From the NCBI RefSeq assembly GCF_018847375.1, contig NZ_CP072036.1:2170001-2234000 (forward strand): DNA of 64,000 nt, given 5' to 3'. This DNA is from Akkermansia massiliensis. Lineage in GTDB: Bacteria > Verrucomicrobiota > Verrucomicrobiia > Verrucomicrobiales > Akkermansiaceae. The translations under genes and the position numbers were made by a program. The notes below the pieces were generated by a model that saw only the letters and a program-made list of their open reading frames with translations, was not told the DNA's origin and ran no database searches. Of this stretch, positions 9,221 to 17,482 are shown in pieces (positions within the stretch are counted from its first letter, which is position 1; the number at the start of each line of letters is the position of its first letter).

Positions 9221-11080
9221 TTACAGGGATTTCCCGTTGGGCCACATCAGCATCCGTTTCAGGAAGCGTTCGTTGTTGACGGTGACCTTCGGGAAGATGC
9301 GCCTTCTGGCTGACTTGAGGGCCCTGATGGCGTCTTCTCCCTGCAGCGGCGTGCGGTCGGAACCGCTGATGACGGTGCGTAGCCACGCGGTCTGGGGCAT
9401 GTTATGGGCTTCCACGGCTTTAAAGGGCATGCGTTCCCTCCAGTTGGTGCCTCCCGTGGTGCCGGGGATGTTCAGGCGCTTGTTGACGTCAAAGAGGGCA
9501 GGCCAGAGAATGGCCGCGTAACGGGAGTTGGAACGGAACAGGGCATTGTACATGGCCGTCTTGATTTCCAGGTTCCAGTAGGAGAGCCAAGTGTCCGGCT
9601 GCATCCCGGCGAAGTCCGCAAACCATTTCAGCAGGCGCGCTCCGTCCTCCGCCTGGCGCACGATGTTTTCCTGTTCCGGGTTGGACGGCGTTTTGGGAGA
9701 GACTCCCTCCCACAGACCCAGCTTGCGGGCACGCTCGATTTTGGCGTAGCTGTCGTTCCAGGTCTGCATGATGGTTTCAAAATCATGCGTTCCGAATGCC
9801 GCGAAGGAGCATTCGTGATATTCCTTTCCGGGGATGATGTTGCCGTCCGGTTTGATTTCCCAATGGGGAATCTTGAAGCCGGGAATGTCCAATTGGCGCA
9901 TGTTCGGGCGCACGTATTCCGGCACGCAGCCCAGGTCTTCCCCCACCACGCTGACGCCGGGGGCGGCAGAGATCAGGAGGCGAAGGTACAGGTCTCCGTC
10001 CGTCAGGTTCAGGTTGCGGTCCACGGCGTTGTCATCCCCGCGGGGCTTGAAGCCGGGCAGCCTGCCGCCCGTTCTCTGGGCCGCCTGCTCCAGCGTGAGC
10101 GGCAGGAAGACCTCGTTTTCCGTAGGCTTCCACGGGAAGGAGTAAATGCGGTAAAAGCCCAGGATATGGTCAATCCTGTACATGCTGAAAATCTTGGTGC
10201 AGTATTTTACCCGGCGCCGCCACCAGGCGAAGTTGTCCTGGGCCATGACTTCCCATTTGTACAGGGGAATGCCCCAGTTTTGCCCCCATTTGCCCGTGAA
10301 GGGGTCTTCCGCGTAGTTGCCTTCCGCAGGAGCGCCTCCGCACCAGTCCGTATCAAACAGGTAGCGTTCAAAAAAGACGTCCGCACTGCACAGGGAAACG
10401 CCGATGGGGATGTCCCCCATCAGTTTCACGTTGCGTTCGTCCGCATAAATCCGGATGAATTCCCATTGCTTTTCACAGAGCCACTGGAGCCAGCGGGCAA
10501 AGTCCTTTTCTTCCTCGTAATCGGCGGCGATGGTTTTGGCCCGGGCCGGGTCCTGCTCCGGCCAGTGCCACCAGATTTCCGTGCCGAACAGGTCGCAGAG
10601 AACCTGGAAGCAGACAAAGTCTTCCAGCCAGCTTCCCTGCTCCTTCACCCATTCCCTGAACTTGGGCATGATGCCCTCATATTCCGGCTTGGTTTTAAAG
10701 TTGTTCCATGCGCCCCGCAGAATCCACATTTTCCAGAACCTGACCTTGGGGTAGTCCACCAGGTTCGGGCCGGAGGGTTGTTCCCACGGCAGCGTGTCCC
10801 CGGTTTCATTGAATACGCGTTCTTCCAGGCCGGGAATGGTCCATGGTTCCAGGGAAAGGTACAGGGGCTCCAGAGCCACGGAGCTGATGGCGGAATAGGG
10901 GGAAGGGTTTTCGTCCCGGCCCAGGGCGTTGACGGGCAGCAATTGGAGAAATCCCACATGGGCATCCGCCGCCCAGTCAATCCACTGGCGCAGAGCCGTC
11001 AGATCCCCGATGCCGTGGTCGTTGTTGCGGCGCAGGGAGAACAATGGCAGAACTACGCCGGCTAATCTCTTCTCATCCAT
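9221..11080 (-). CDS. malQ: 4-alpha-glucanotransferase (GH77, amylomaltase)
   Basis: A 619-residue cytoplasmic enzyme that transfers alpha-1,4-glucan segments between maltodextrins or glycogen. GH77 catalytic motifs are present in order: the nucleophile in YRIDHILGFYRIYSFP, the acid/base in VVGEDLGCVPEYVRP, and the third Asp in FGTHDFETIMQTW. The N terminus RLAGVVLPLFSLRRNNDHGIGDL is typical (G-GDF-DL substrate loop). The frame runs open to 11422, but homologous sequence begins at MDEKRLAG, so the ATG at 11080 is chosen. It lies 119 nt upstream of prmA on the same strand. Confidence 0.95.
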   Translation of the reverse strand: MDEKRLAGVVLPLFSLRRNNDHGIGDLTALRQWIDWAADAHVGFLQLLPVNALGRDENPSPYSAISSVALEPLYLSLEPWTIPGLEERVFNETGDTLPWEQPSGPNLVDYPKVRFWKMWILRGAWNNFKTKPEYEGIMPKFREWVKEQGSWLEDFVCFQVLCDLFGTEIWWHWPEQDPARAKTIAADYEEEKDFARWLQWLCEKQWEFIRIYADERNVKLMGDIPIGVSLCSADVFFERYLFDTDWCGGAPAEGNYAEDPFTGKWGQNWGIPLYKWEVMAQDNFAWWRRRVKYCTKIFSMYRIDHILGFYRIYSFPWKPTENEVFLPLTLEQAAQRTGGRLPGFKPRGDDNAVDRNLNLTDGDLYLRLLISAAPGVSVVGEDLGCVPEYVRPNMRQLDIPGFKIPHWEIKPDGNIIPGKEYHECSFAAFGTHDFETIMQTWNDSYAKIERARKLGLWEGVSPKTPSNPEQENIVRQAEDGARLLKWFADFAGMQPDTWLSYWNLEIKTAMYNALFRSNSRYAAILWPALFDVNKRLNIPGTTGGTNWRERMPFKAVEAHNMPQTAWLRTVISGSDRTPLQGEDAIRALKSARRRIFPKVTVNNERFLKRMLMWPNGKSL

Positions 11081-11318
11081 AACAGAACAAATGCTTGAAC
11101 GGTTCCCCCGGATGGAACTGTGCCAAACGTGGGAACCGCAGGTGGCAGAATAGCATTGCCGGGAGGAATGCGGCAAGCCTAATACGTTGCCTTTGCGCCA
11201 TGATTTGAGGTTTCCCCGGGAAGAGAGCGGGGAAGGGAATCCGTAAGGACGGCCTGTTTTTCCCCGCCTGCGGAACCGCTTACTTTTCCCGGCCCCGGCT
11301 GCCTGCCGGGAGCGTGTT

Positions 11319-11660
11319 TCAGGGATGGAATGGGTTCCGCCGCGGGGAACAGCATGATGGCCGGGGTTCCCTGTTTGTTGATGGAAAGTCCCGGTCTCTG
11401 CTTTTTTCCGTCTTCCTTCCATGAAGTGAAGGGGCCCGGCAGGAGCCGGGCATGATTTCTTCCGCCCTGCGGATTTTGTATTTGCAGAGCGGCGTGGAGA
11501 AGTAATCGAAGCAGGCGCCGGACCCGCGGCAGGGCAAGGGAGGGGGCGCCGTCCGAGTCATCAGGGGGCGCATCAGAGTGTTGCCCTGGGTTTCTTTTGC
11601 CTTCATCATGCAGCATGACGAAACAACCAGGAAAAGCGCCGGGAAAAATCCCTTGATCAT
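11319..11660 (-). CDS. Tentative small lipoprotein-like protein
   Basis: A 113-residue open frame beginning MIKGFFPALFLVVSSCC, which looks like a short signal peptide with a lipobox-type Cys near residue 16. Several further cysteines follow (CFDYFSTPLCKYK) and then a basic, low-complexity tail. I do not recognise a family. A GC-rich hairpin at 11434-11451 falls inside the frame, and there is neither a Shine-Dalgarno nor clear promoter boxes, so it may be spurious or end differently in nature. Confidence 0.3.
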   Translation of the reverse strand: MIKGFFPALFLVVSSCCMMKAKETQGNTLMRPLMTRTAPPPLPCRGSGACFDYFSTPLCKYKIRRAEEIMPGSCRAPSLHGRKTEKSRDRDFPSTNREPRPSCCSPRRNPFHP

Positions 11661-11797
11661 TTGGAAGTGAGGTTGATATGCCGCAAGCCTGTACGGAAGT
11701 TTTCTTGACTGTCCAGCACGAAGGAACGCTTATTGGCGGGAAAGCCGGGATTTTTCTTGTTGAAACGGCATCCTGCATCAACAGGCGCAAATTCTGC

Positions 11798-11826
11798 TTC
11801 CATCCGCAATCTGTGGCAGTTAAGAT
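11798..11826 (+). promoter_or_regulatory. Putative leaderless-type promoter of the 11836 lipoprotein gene
   Basis: TTCCAT (11798-11803), 17-nt spacer, TAAGAT (11821-11826). The -10 ends 9 nt before the ATG at 11836. Confidence 0.45.
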
Positions 11827-11835
11827 GCCCGGCAA

Positions 11836-12453
11836 ATGAAATTGGCACTTCTCCCTTCCGCTCTGCTGGTGCTGCTGGCTTCCTGTGGTCCGAACAAGCA
11901 TTTGAATGCCTGGGACCGCCAGAGTTCAGCGCTGGATCCCGTAGGCATCACTTCCAAGAAAATGGCGGCCAAGAACAAGGCGGACCAGGCATTTTACAAG
12001 CCGGGGGAATCCGTTACGTTCAAGAAGGAAAAAATGATGGTGTTCGAGCAGAATCCGGAGAATAATTTTTCCACGAGCGGAACCGTCAGGGGCGGCGTGA
12101 AAACCGGGAAGGTGCTGGTTTGCGGTGATTTGTTCGCCAAGGTTGAGTTTGAGGACGGCAGCCAGGGTTACGTGAGCCTGTCGGAAATCGTCAATCCACA
12201 GGAAATGATGGGCTTTTATCCCGTCACCGCTCCCGACATGGTCGGTCCGGACGGAGCCCTGCTTCCGTTGCCCGCGAACATGGGCGCCGTCAGTCCGGAA
12301 GCCGCTGCGGCTTCCCGCGAACTGGATTTGTCCCGGATGGATACTTCCCTGGTCCCCGTTCCGGATTCCGCTTCTCCGTCACCTTCGGGAGCCGCACCGC
12401 AGGAAGCCCCTCCGGCCAGCGCGCCTCTCCCGGAATCAAGCGTGAAACAATAA
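11836..12453 (+). CDS. Lipoprotein with a probable SH3-like segment
   Basis: A 205-residue lipoprotein. MKLALLPSALLVLLASC ends in a lipobox with Cys17 as the likely lipidated residue. The middle (about 70-125: GKVLVCGDLFAKVEFEDGSQGYVSLSEI) reads like a bacterial SH3-type beta barrel, which often binds peptidoglycan peptides. The last 50 residues are rich in Pro, Ala and Ser and probably disordered. I do not recognise a named family. It has its own promoter-like boxes, with the -10 nine nt before the ATG. It is convergent with rimO. Confidence 0.75.
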   Translation: MKLALLPSALLVLLASCGPNKHLNAWDRQSSALDPVGITSKKMAAKNKADQAFYKPGESVTFKKEKMMVFEQNPENNFSTSGTVRGGVKTGKVLVCGDLFAKVEFEDGSQGYVSLSEIVNPQEMMGFYPVTAPDMVGPDGALLPLPANMGAVSPEAAAASRELDLSRMDTSLVPVPDSASPSPSGAAPQEAPPASAPLPESSVKQ

Positions 12454-12565
12454 GCGCCTTTGGCTCAGATGCCGGAGATGAGTGATAAGGGATCAGATAT
12501 ATCCCGGCTTGCGCCGTGCCTGTCGCTCTTGTCTCTGATGCTCCCATCCAGTCGCCCGCGGAATC

Positions 12566-13924
12566 TTATTCCGCCGTCAGTTCATACGCCACGGCATCCG
12601 TTACGGTGACGGTGGCGAATTGGCCGACGGGCAGCGTCAGGGGGACGGAAACGGTGCCGTCAATGTCCGGGGCGTCCCATTCCGTTCTGGCAACGCCGGG
12701 AGCGTCCACCAGCACGCGGATTTGCCTGCCGATCTGTTCCTGGCCCGTTTCCGAGGCAAGGCGGGTCAGGAGCATGGTGGCTTCATTGTAGCGGCGCGCC
12801 TTGGTGCGGTGGTGCACCTGGTTCGGCATCTTGTAGGCCTTCGTGCCTTCCTCCCGTGAGAAGGTGAAGATGCCGGCCCGTTCAAAGCGGAACTCCTCAA
12901 TGAACTCCATCAATTCCTGATGGTCGTCCTCCGTCTCTCCGGGGAATCCGGTGATGAAGGTGGTGCGGATGGCGATTCCCGGAACGGCCTTCCGGATGTC
13001 CCGCAGGAGGTTGCGGATGTAGTCCCCGTCCGTCACGCGCTGCATGGCGCTGAGCATGTTGTCGGAAATGTGCTGGAGGGGGATGTCCACGTAGCGGGCC
13101 ACCTTGGGGCTTTCCGCGATGGCGGCGGTCAGTTCGTCGCTCCAGTGGGCGGGGTGGGTGTAAAGAAGCCTGATCCAGAATTCCCCTTCAATGGCGTTCA
13201 GGGCGCGGATCAGGGAGGCCAGGGATTCCCCGCGGGAGGAGTCCACCGCGCTGCGGCGGTTCGGGCGCGCATCCGTCCATTTGTCCATGCCGTAGTAGGT
13301 AATGTCCTGCGCAATGAGGCAGATTTCCTTCACGCCGGACCGGATGAGGGCTTCCGCTTCACGCACCACGTCCTGCTGGGAGCGGCTGCGGTGGCGTCCC
13401 CGGATCATCGGGATGATGCAGTAGGCGCAGCCGTGGTTGCAGCCTTCCGCTATCTTGATGTAGGCCGTATGCGGGGGAGTAAGGCGGTAGCGCGGCGTGT
13501 CCCAGTCCGGAACATACTTGCACTTGCCTTGGATGAAGTTCCGGTCCTGCACGGTCCGGTCCATCACCTCCGTGATGATTTCCGGGAGCCTGGTGATCTG
13601 GTCCGGGCCGATGAAGGCGTCCACCTCCGGCAGCAGGGCGGGCAGTTCCTTCTGAAAGCGCTGGGACAGGCAGCCTGCCACGATGAGCTTCTGGTTTTCC
13701 GGATAGGCTCCGCTTTCCCTGGCGCGCACGACGTCCAGAATGGCGTCGATGGCTTCCTGCTTGGCCTGGTCAATGAAAGCGCAGGTGTTGACCACCATCA
13801 CGTCCGCCAGCTCAGGTTCCGGAGTCATGGTCATGCCGGCCTTCTGCATGTGGCCGATCATGATTTCAGAGTCGATCAGGTTCTTGGGGCAGCCCAGGGA
13901 AATGAGTCCAACGGTGAGAGGCAT
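12566..13924 (-). CDS. rimO: Ribosomal protein S12 methylthiotransferase
   Basis: A 452-residue radical-SAM enzyme that adds a methylthio group to an Asp of ribosomal protein S12. The N-terminal MTTase domain carries cluster cysteines near 12 (ISLGCPKN), 48 (VNTCAF) and 83 (AGCLSQR). The radical-SAM motif CNHGCAYC follows at about 156-163, and a TRAM domain ends the protein. SLGCPKN and CAYCIIP...RGRHRSR favour RimO over MiaB. It begins 26 nt after the nfeD-type protease gene on the same strand, suggesting co-transcription. Confidence 0.95.
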   Translation of the reverse strand: MPLTVGLISLGCPKNLIDSEIMIGHMQKAGMTMTPEPELADVMVVNTCAFIDQAKQEAIDAILDVVRARESGAYPENQKLIVAGCLSQRFQKELPALLPEVDAFIGPDQITRLPEIITEVMDRTVQDRNFIQGKCKYVPDWDTPRYRLTPPHTAYIKIAEGCNHGCAYCIIPMIRGRHRSRSQQDVVREAEALIRSGVKEICLIAQDITYYGMDKWTDARPNRRSAVDSSRGESLASLIRALNAIEGEFWIRLLYTHPAHWSDELTAAIAESPKVARYVDIPLQHISDNMLSAMQRVTDGDYIRNLLRDIRKAVPGIAIRTTFITGFPGETEDDHQELMEFIEEFRFERAGIFTFSREEGTKAYKMPNQVHHRTKARRYNEATMLLTRLASETGQEQIGRQIRVLVDAPGVARTEWDAPDIDGTVSVPLTLPVGQFATVTVTDAVAYELTAE

Positions 13925-13950
13925 GGCAGTGAGTGAAAAGCGTGATGGCG

Positions 13951-15387
13951 TCAGTCCCCGGAGGGGGATTCGTCCTTGACGACGACGAGGTCGAACGGAC
14001 GGATGTCCACGACGCGCACAGGGGTACCCTTAATCAGTATGCCTTGTCGAGAGAAAACCTCGCATATTTCGCCATGGATCATGGCCTTGCCGTTGGGCTT
14101 CAGTTCCGTGACGGCGTTCCCCCGGTCGCCTACCTGCACGCGCGCAATGTTGACGGCTTCCCCGGCGGGGCCACCGCTGATCGTGGCGTTCGTGACGCGG
14201 CGCATCAGGACGGAGTCCGGCAGGTACTTCATCAGCACGGCGATCAGGATGGCGCCCCCGGTCAGGCCCAGGGCCAGTTTCAGGAGGGGGATGCCCAGGA
14301 CCATCGCCAGCGTGTTGACGTCGTCCCACTGTCCGTCCCGGATGATGTGGTCCCATTCCCAGGAGCTGATCATGCCGCCGAACAGGGCCAGGAAGATGCA
14401 GATACCGCCCGCAATGGCCGCAATGAAGGTGCCCGGGATGACGAAGAATTCCACGCACAGCAGGACCACGCCCAGAATGAGCAGGGCCGCCGTTTCATAA
14501 CCGGCCAGGTTCCCGGCGATGTTGTTGCCGAAGAAGAACAGGGCAAACGCGGCAATGGCCACGATGCCGCCGATGCCGAACCCAGGCGTCTTGAATTCCA
14601 TGTAGATGCCGCCGATTCCCAGCAGGATCAGTATGGGGGAGGCCCACGCAATCCAGAGGCCGATGCGTTCAAAGGCGGTGGGTTCCGCCGTGACCGTGGG
14701 GGCGTCCACCTTCTCCTGGGCCAGCAGGTCCGTGACGGAGGTGGCCGTTCCCTGGGCCAGCAGGGGCCTGCCGTCTTCCAGCCGCGTGGCGGCCTCCTTG
14801 CCCGTCAGGGTCAGGAGCGCGCCTTTTTCCAGCTTGACGGGGCCGAATTGCTGCTCCTGGTCGGAGGGGATCATCATGGCCTTCACTACTTCCGGGCGGT
14901 AGCCCTTTTCCGTTACCACGGAGCGGGTGAAGGCCCAGAAGGCGCTTTCCGCCTTCTTGCGCATGACGGGGTCCATCTCCTCCCCGGAGGAGGTGATGAT
15001 GCCCGCCGCGCCGATGGAGGAGACGGGCGCCATGTAAATCTTGTCGCACGCCGCGGAGATGAGCGCCCCGGCGGACATGGCCTTGGGATTCACGTAGGCG
15101 TAAGTGGGGATGGTCAGCGGCTGGATGCTTTTCATCATCATCTCGCTGGTTTCCCAGGCCAGGCCGCCGGGCGTGTTCAGGTCAAACACCACGGCGCGCG
15201 CCTGTTCCTCCTGCGCCCGCTTCAGGATGCGGTTCATGAAGCCGAAGCTCTGCTTGCTGGTCAGGGAGTCCTCCCCCACCGGAATGACCACTACCCGGTC
15301 GCGGAAGGATTCCTCCGCGGCCGCCCGGAACGGGGAGCCGGCAAACAGGGCCAGCAGAGCCAGCAACAGAAGGTGAATGTGCTTCAT
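13951..15387 (-). CDS. NfeD/ClpP-class membrane serine protease
   Basis: A 478-residue protein: signal peptide (about 1-24), a ClpP-like protease domain with the probable nucleophile Ser105 in KAMSAGAL and a candidate Lys near 144, four to five membrane segments (about 250-390), and a C-terminal OB-fold NfeD domain (about 400-478). Family members are tied to membrane quality control and often pair with stomatin-type proteins, but none is adjacent here. The gene is upstream of rimO and has promoter-like boxes directly before the ATG. Confidence 0.9.
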   Translation of the reverse strand: MKHIHLLLLALLALFAGSPFRAAAEESFRDRVVVIPVGEDSLTSKQSFGFMNRILKRAQEEQARAVVFDLNTPGGLAWETSEMMMKSIQPLTIPTYAYVNPKAMSAGALISAACDKIYMAPVSSIGAAGIITSSGEEMDPVMRKKAESAFWAFTRSVVTEKGYRPEVVKAMMIPSDQEQQFGPVKLEKGALLTLTGKEAATRLEDGRPLLAQGTATSVTDLLAQEKVDAPTVTAEPTAFERIGLWIAWASPILILLGIGGIYMEFKTPGFGIGGIVAIAAFALFFFGNNIAGNLAGYETAALLILGVVLLCVEFFVIPGTFIAAIAGGICIFLALFGGMISSWEWDHIIRDGQWDDVNTLAMVLGIPLLKLALGLTGGAILIAVLMKYLPDSVLMRRVTNATISGGPAGEAVNIARVQVGDRGNAVTELKPNGKAMIHGEICEVFSRQGILIKGTPVRVVDIRPFDLVVVKDESPSGD

Positions 15388-15393
15388 GCAGAC

Positions 15394-15422
15394 AGGCTAA
15401 CACGTTCCGAGCCCGCGCTCAA
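15394..15422 (-). promoter_or_regulatory. Putative leaderless-type promoter of the NfeD-like gene
   Basis: Minus strand TTGAGC (15422-15417), exactly 17 nt, TAGCCT (15399-15394). Six nt separate the -10 from the ATG at 15387, so the predicted first transcribed base coincides with the A of the ATG. Confidence 0.55.
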
Positions 15423-15580
15423 TGGGGAAATGCGTTCCGTGCGGACGGGGAGGCCGGATGCCGCCGCGCCGTTTCACCCGGTTTTCCTGAGGGAACACGG
15501 GAGCTCCTCTGTTTTTCCAGTGCGCGCCCGGTTGTTTCCTCCCCTTGTTTTCCTGTGAATGGCGTCCTGATTCTGTCTTC

Positions 15581-15609
15581 TTGTGCACCCGGCGGGGCTG
15601 TGATAGACT
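15581..15609 (+). promoter_or_regulatory. Putative promoter of dnaG
   Basis: TTGTGC (15581-15586), 17-nt spacer, TAGACT (15604-15609). The -10 ends 11 nt before the dnaG ATG, leaving at most about 5 nt of leader. Confidence 0.5.
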
Positions 15610-15620
15610 GGCCGCGCCTT

Positions 15621-17423
15621 ATGGGAAGGATTGATGAAGACAGCATCCGGCGCGTTCTGGAAGCCACTGACATTGTAGATGTGGTGGGTTCCTATCTTTC
15701 CCTGAAAAGGGCCGGGTCCCGGTGGAAGGCGTGCTGCCCGTTCCATAATGAGAAGACGCCTTCCTTCATCGTGGACCAGACCCGGCAGAACTTCAAATGC
15801 TTCGGCTGCGGGGAAGGGGGATCCGCCATCACCTTCGTGATGAAGATGGAAAACCTGGGCTTTGCGGATACCGTGCGGCGGCTAGCGGAAAAAGCCGGCA
15901 TTACCCTGGTGGAGGAAGTGTATGACGCCGCGGAGGAAAAGCGGCGCAAGGCGCGCACGGCCCTGCTGGTGGCCCATAAGAAGGCGGCCGAGTTTTTTCA
16001 CAGGCTCCTGCTCCGCTCCCCGAAGGCGGCGGAGGCCAGGGCCTACCTGAATTCCCGCGGATACGGGGCGGACATGGCGAAGCGCTGGCAGGTGGGCTGG
16101 GCTCCTGATTCTTCACGGGAGTTCCTGGCCTGGGCGCGTAAGGAGGGGCTTCCGGACCAGGTTTTGATAGATTCCGGCCTTGCCAACCGCGGAGAGCGCG
16201 GGGACCTGTACGCCCGGTTCCGGGACAGGCTGATGTTCCCCATTAACAATGTGTACGGGGAATGCGTGGCGTTCTCCGGACGAATTCTGCGGCCCCAGGA
16301 AAACGTGGGCAAGTACGTCAACTCCCCGGAAACGTCCATTTTCAAGAAAGGGGATGTGGTGTTTGCCCTGGACAGGGCGCGCGGTCCCATGGGGAAGAGC
16401 GGCAAGGCCCTGCTGTGCGAAGGGCAGCTTGACGTCATCGCCTGCCATGAGGCCGGCATTTCCTTTGCCGTGGCTCCCCTGGGAACGGCGTTCACGCCGG
16501 AGCACGCCAGAACGCTTTCACGCTATGCCTCCCGCATTGTCGTATGTTTTGACGCGGACAAGGCGGGCATGGCGGCGGCGGACCGCGCCTTCCGGGAGCT
16601 GGCCCCATTCGGCAAGGATGTTTACCTGGTGAATCTTCCGGAGGGGGACGATCCGGACTCCTTCATGAAGAGGGAAGGGAAGGAAGCGTTTTCAGAGATG
16701 GTGGAGCAGGCCCGTCCTTTCTTTGAGGTCCGCATTGAACGCGCCAAGGAACGCGGCCTGCTGACTGACGCCGCCGCCAGCGCCGCCTTTGCCCGTGAGA
16801 TGACGGCCCTGCTGGCCTGCATGAGCGACCCCGTGGCCCGCGACCTGGCAACGGCGGACGTCGCCACCAGGATGCGCACGACCGTGAATGACCTGCGGAG
16901 CGCCGTCAGGACGGCCGGACGCCGCAAGGGAAGGGAACAGGCACAGTCCGCGGATCGTGCGGCGGCTGCGGAAGTTCCTCAGACGCAGCCCCCCGTGAAG
17001 ATGGACCGTGCCGTGGCCGTGCTTTGCGAGTTGTCCCTCCAGAACGCCCGTGCCCAGGGGCTCATCGTAGACCGTATTGAAGAATTGCTGGAGCCGATGC
17101 GGATGCTGCAAGGGGGGGGAATCCTGAAAAAAATCCTGGCACGGCTTCCTTCTCCGGACAGTCCCGCGGCCATTCAGGCTTTTCTGGCGTCCCTGCCACA
17201 GCCGGAACGGGATGCCCTGAACCTGCTGAACCTGGACCCGGTGCCCATCCCCAATGTGGACCGGAGCGTCCAGGAAGCCTGCTCCGGCATTGCGAAGGCT
17301 GCGCTGGAAAGGCATATCGCGTCCCTGATGGCGGAATTGGCGGACCCCTCCACGGACGCCGCCAGAAGGCTGGAATTATCCAAACTTAGTGTTGACTTGA
17401 AGCGTTTGCTGGGTACAATGTAG
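15621..17423 (+). CDS. dnaG: DNA primase
   Basis: A 600-residue primase that makes RNA primers at the replication fork with DnaB helicase. The CHC2 zinc finger uses Cys39, His42 (CCPFH), Cys60 and Cys63 (CFGCG). The central TOPRIM core shows LLCEGQLDVIACHEAG and VVCFDADKAGMAAA, and a helical C-terminal domain would bind the helicase. The frame is open further upstream to 15555, but MGRIDEDSIR matches the usual primase N terminus and the promoter boxes end 11 nt before it. It is followed by rpoD, as in the classic macromolecular synthesis operon but without rpsU. Confidence 0.96.
   Translation: MGRIDEDSIRRVLEATDIVDVVGSYLSLKRAGSRWKACCPFHNEKTPSFIVDQTRQNFKCFGCGEGGSAITFVMKMENLGFADTVRRLAEKAGITLVEEVYDAAEEKRRKARTALLVAHKKAAEFFHRLLLRSPKAAEARAYLNSRGYGADMAKRWQVGWAPDSSREFLAWARKEGLPDQVLIDSGLANRGERGDLYARFRDRLMFPINNVYGECVAFSGRILRPQENVGKYVNSPETSIFKKGDVVFALDRARGPMGKSGKALLCEGQLDVIACHEAGISFAVAPLGTAFTPEHARTLSRYASRIVVCFDADKAGMAAADRAFRELAPFGKDVYLVNLPEGDDPDSFMKREGKEAFSEMVEQARPFFEVRIERAKERGLLTDAAASAAFAREMTALLACMSDPVARDLATADVATRMRTTVNDLRSAVRTAGRRKGREQAQSADRAAAAEVPQTQPPVKMDRAVAVLCELSLQNARAQGLIVDRIEELLEPMRMLQGGGILKKILARLPSPDSPAAIQAFLASLPQPERDALNLLNLDPVPIPNVDRSVQEACSGIAKAALERHIASLMAELADPSTDAARRLELSKLSVDLKRLLGTM
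17392..17419 (+). promoter_or_regulatory. Putative rpoD promoter P1, inside the dnaG 3' end
   Basis: TTGACT (17392-17397), 16-nt spacer, TACAAT (17414-17419), overlapping the last dnaG codons. It lets rpoD be transcribed separately from dnaG. Confidence 0.5.
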
Positions 17424-17428
17424 TGCCT

Positions 17429-17453
17429 CGATACCTCCGGGTATTGATATAAT
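17429..17453 (+). promoter_or_regulatory. rpoD leader hairpin and extended -10 promoter P2
   Basis: A short hairpin GATACC-TCCG-GGTATT (about 17430-17445) runs into TGATATAAT, an extended -10 element (TATAAT at 17448-17453). No matching -35 is seen. Transcription from here would give a leader of about 23 nt before the ATG at 17483; transcripts from P1 would carry the hairpin. Confidence 0.45.
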
Positions 17454-17482
17454 GGTGAATTGTGCCCTCTTCTTTTCAAGAT

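Larger units (their letters stand above)
11081..11835. other. Gap between malQ and the 11.8-kb lipoprotein gene
   Basis: A 755-bp stretch with no certain gene. It contains one tentative small lipoprotein-like frame on the minus strand (11319-11660), a 7-bp hairpin GCCCGGC-AGGA-GCCGGGC at 11434-11451, and the promoter boxes of the 11836 gene at its right end. Confidence 0.5.
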
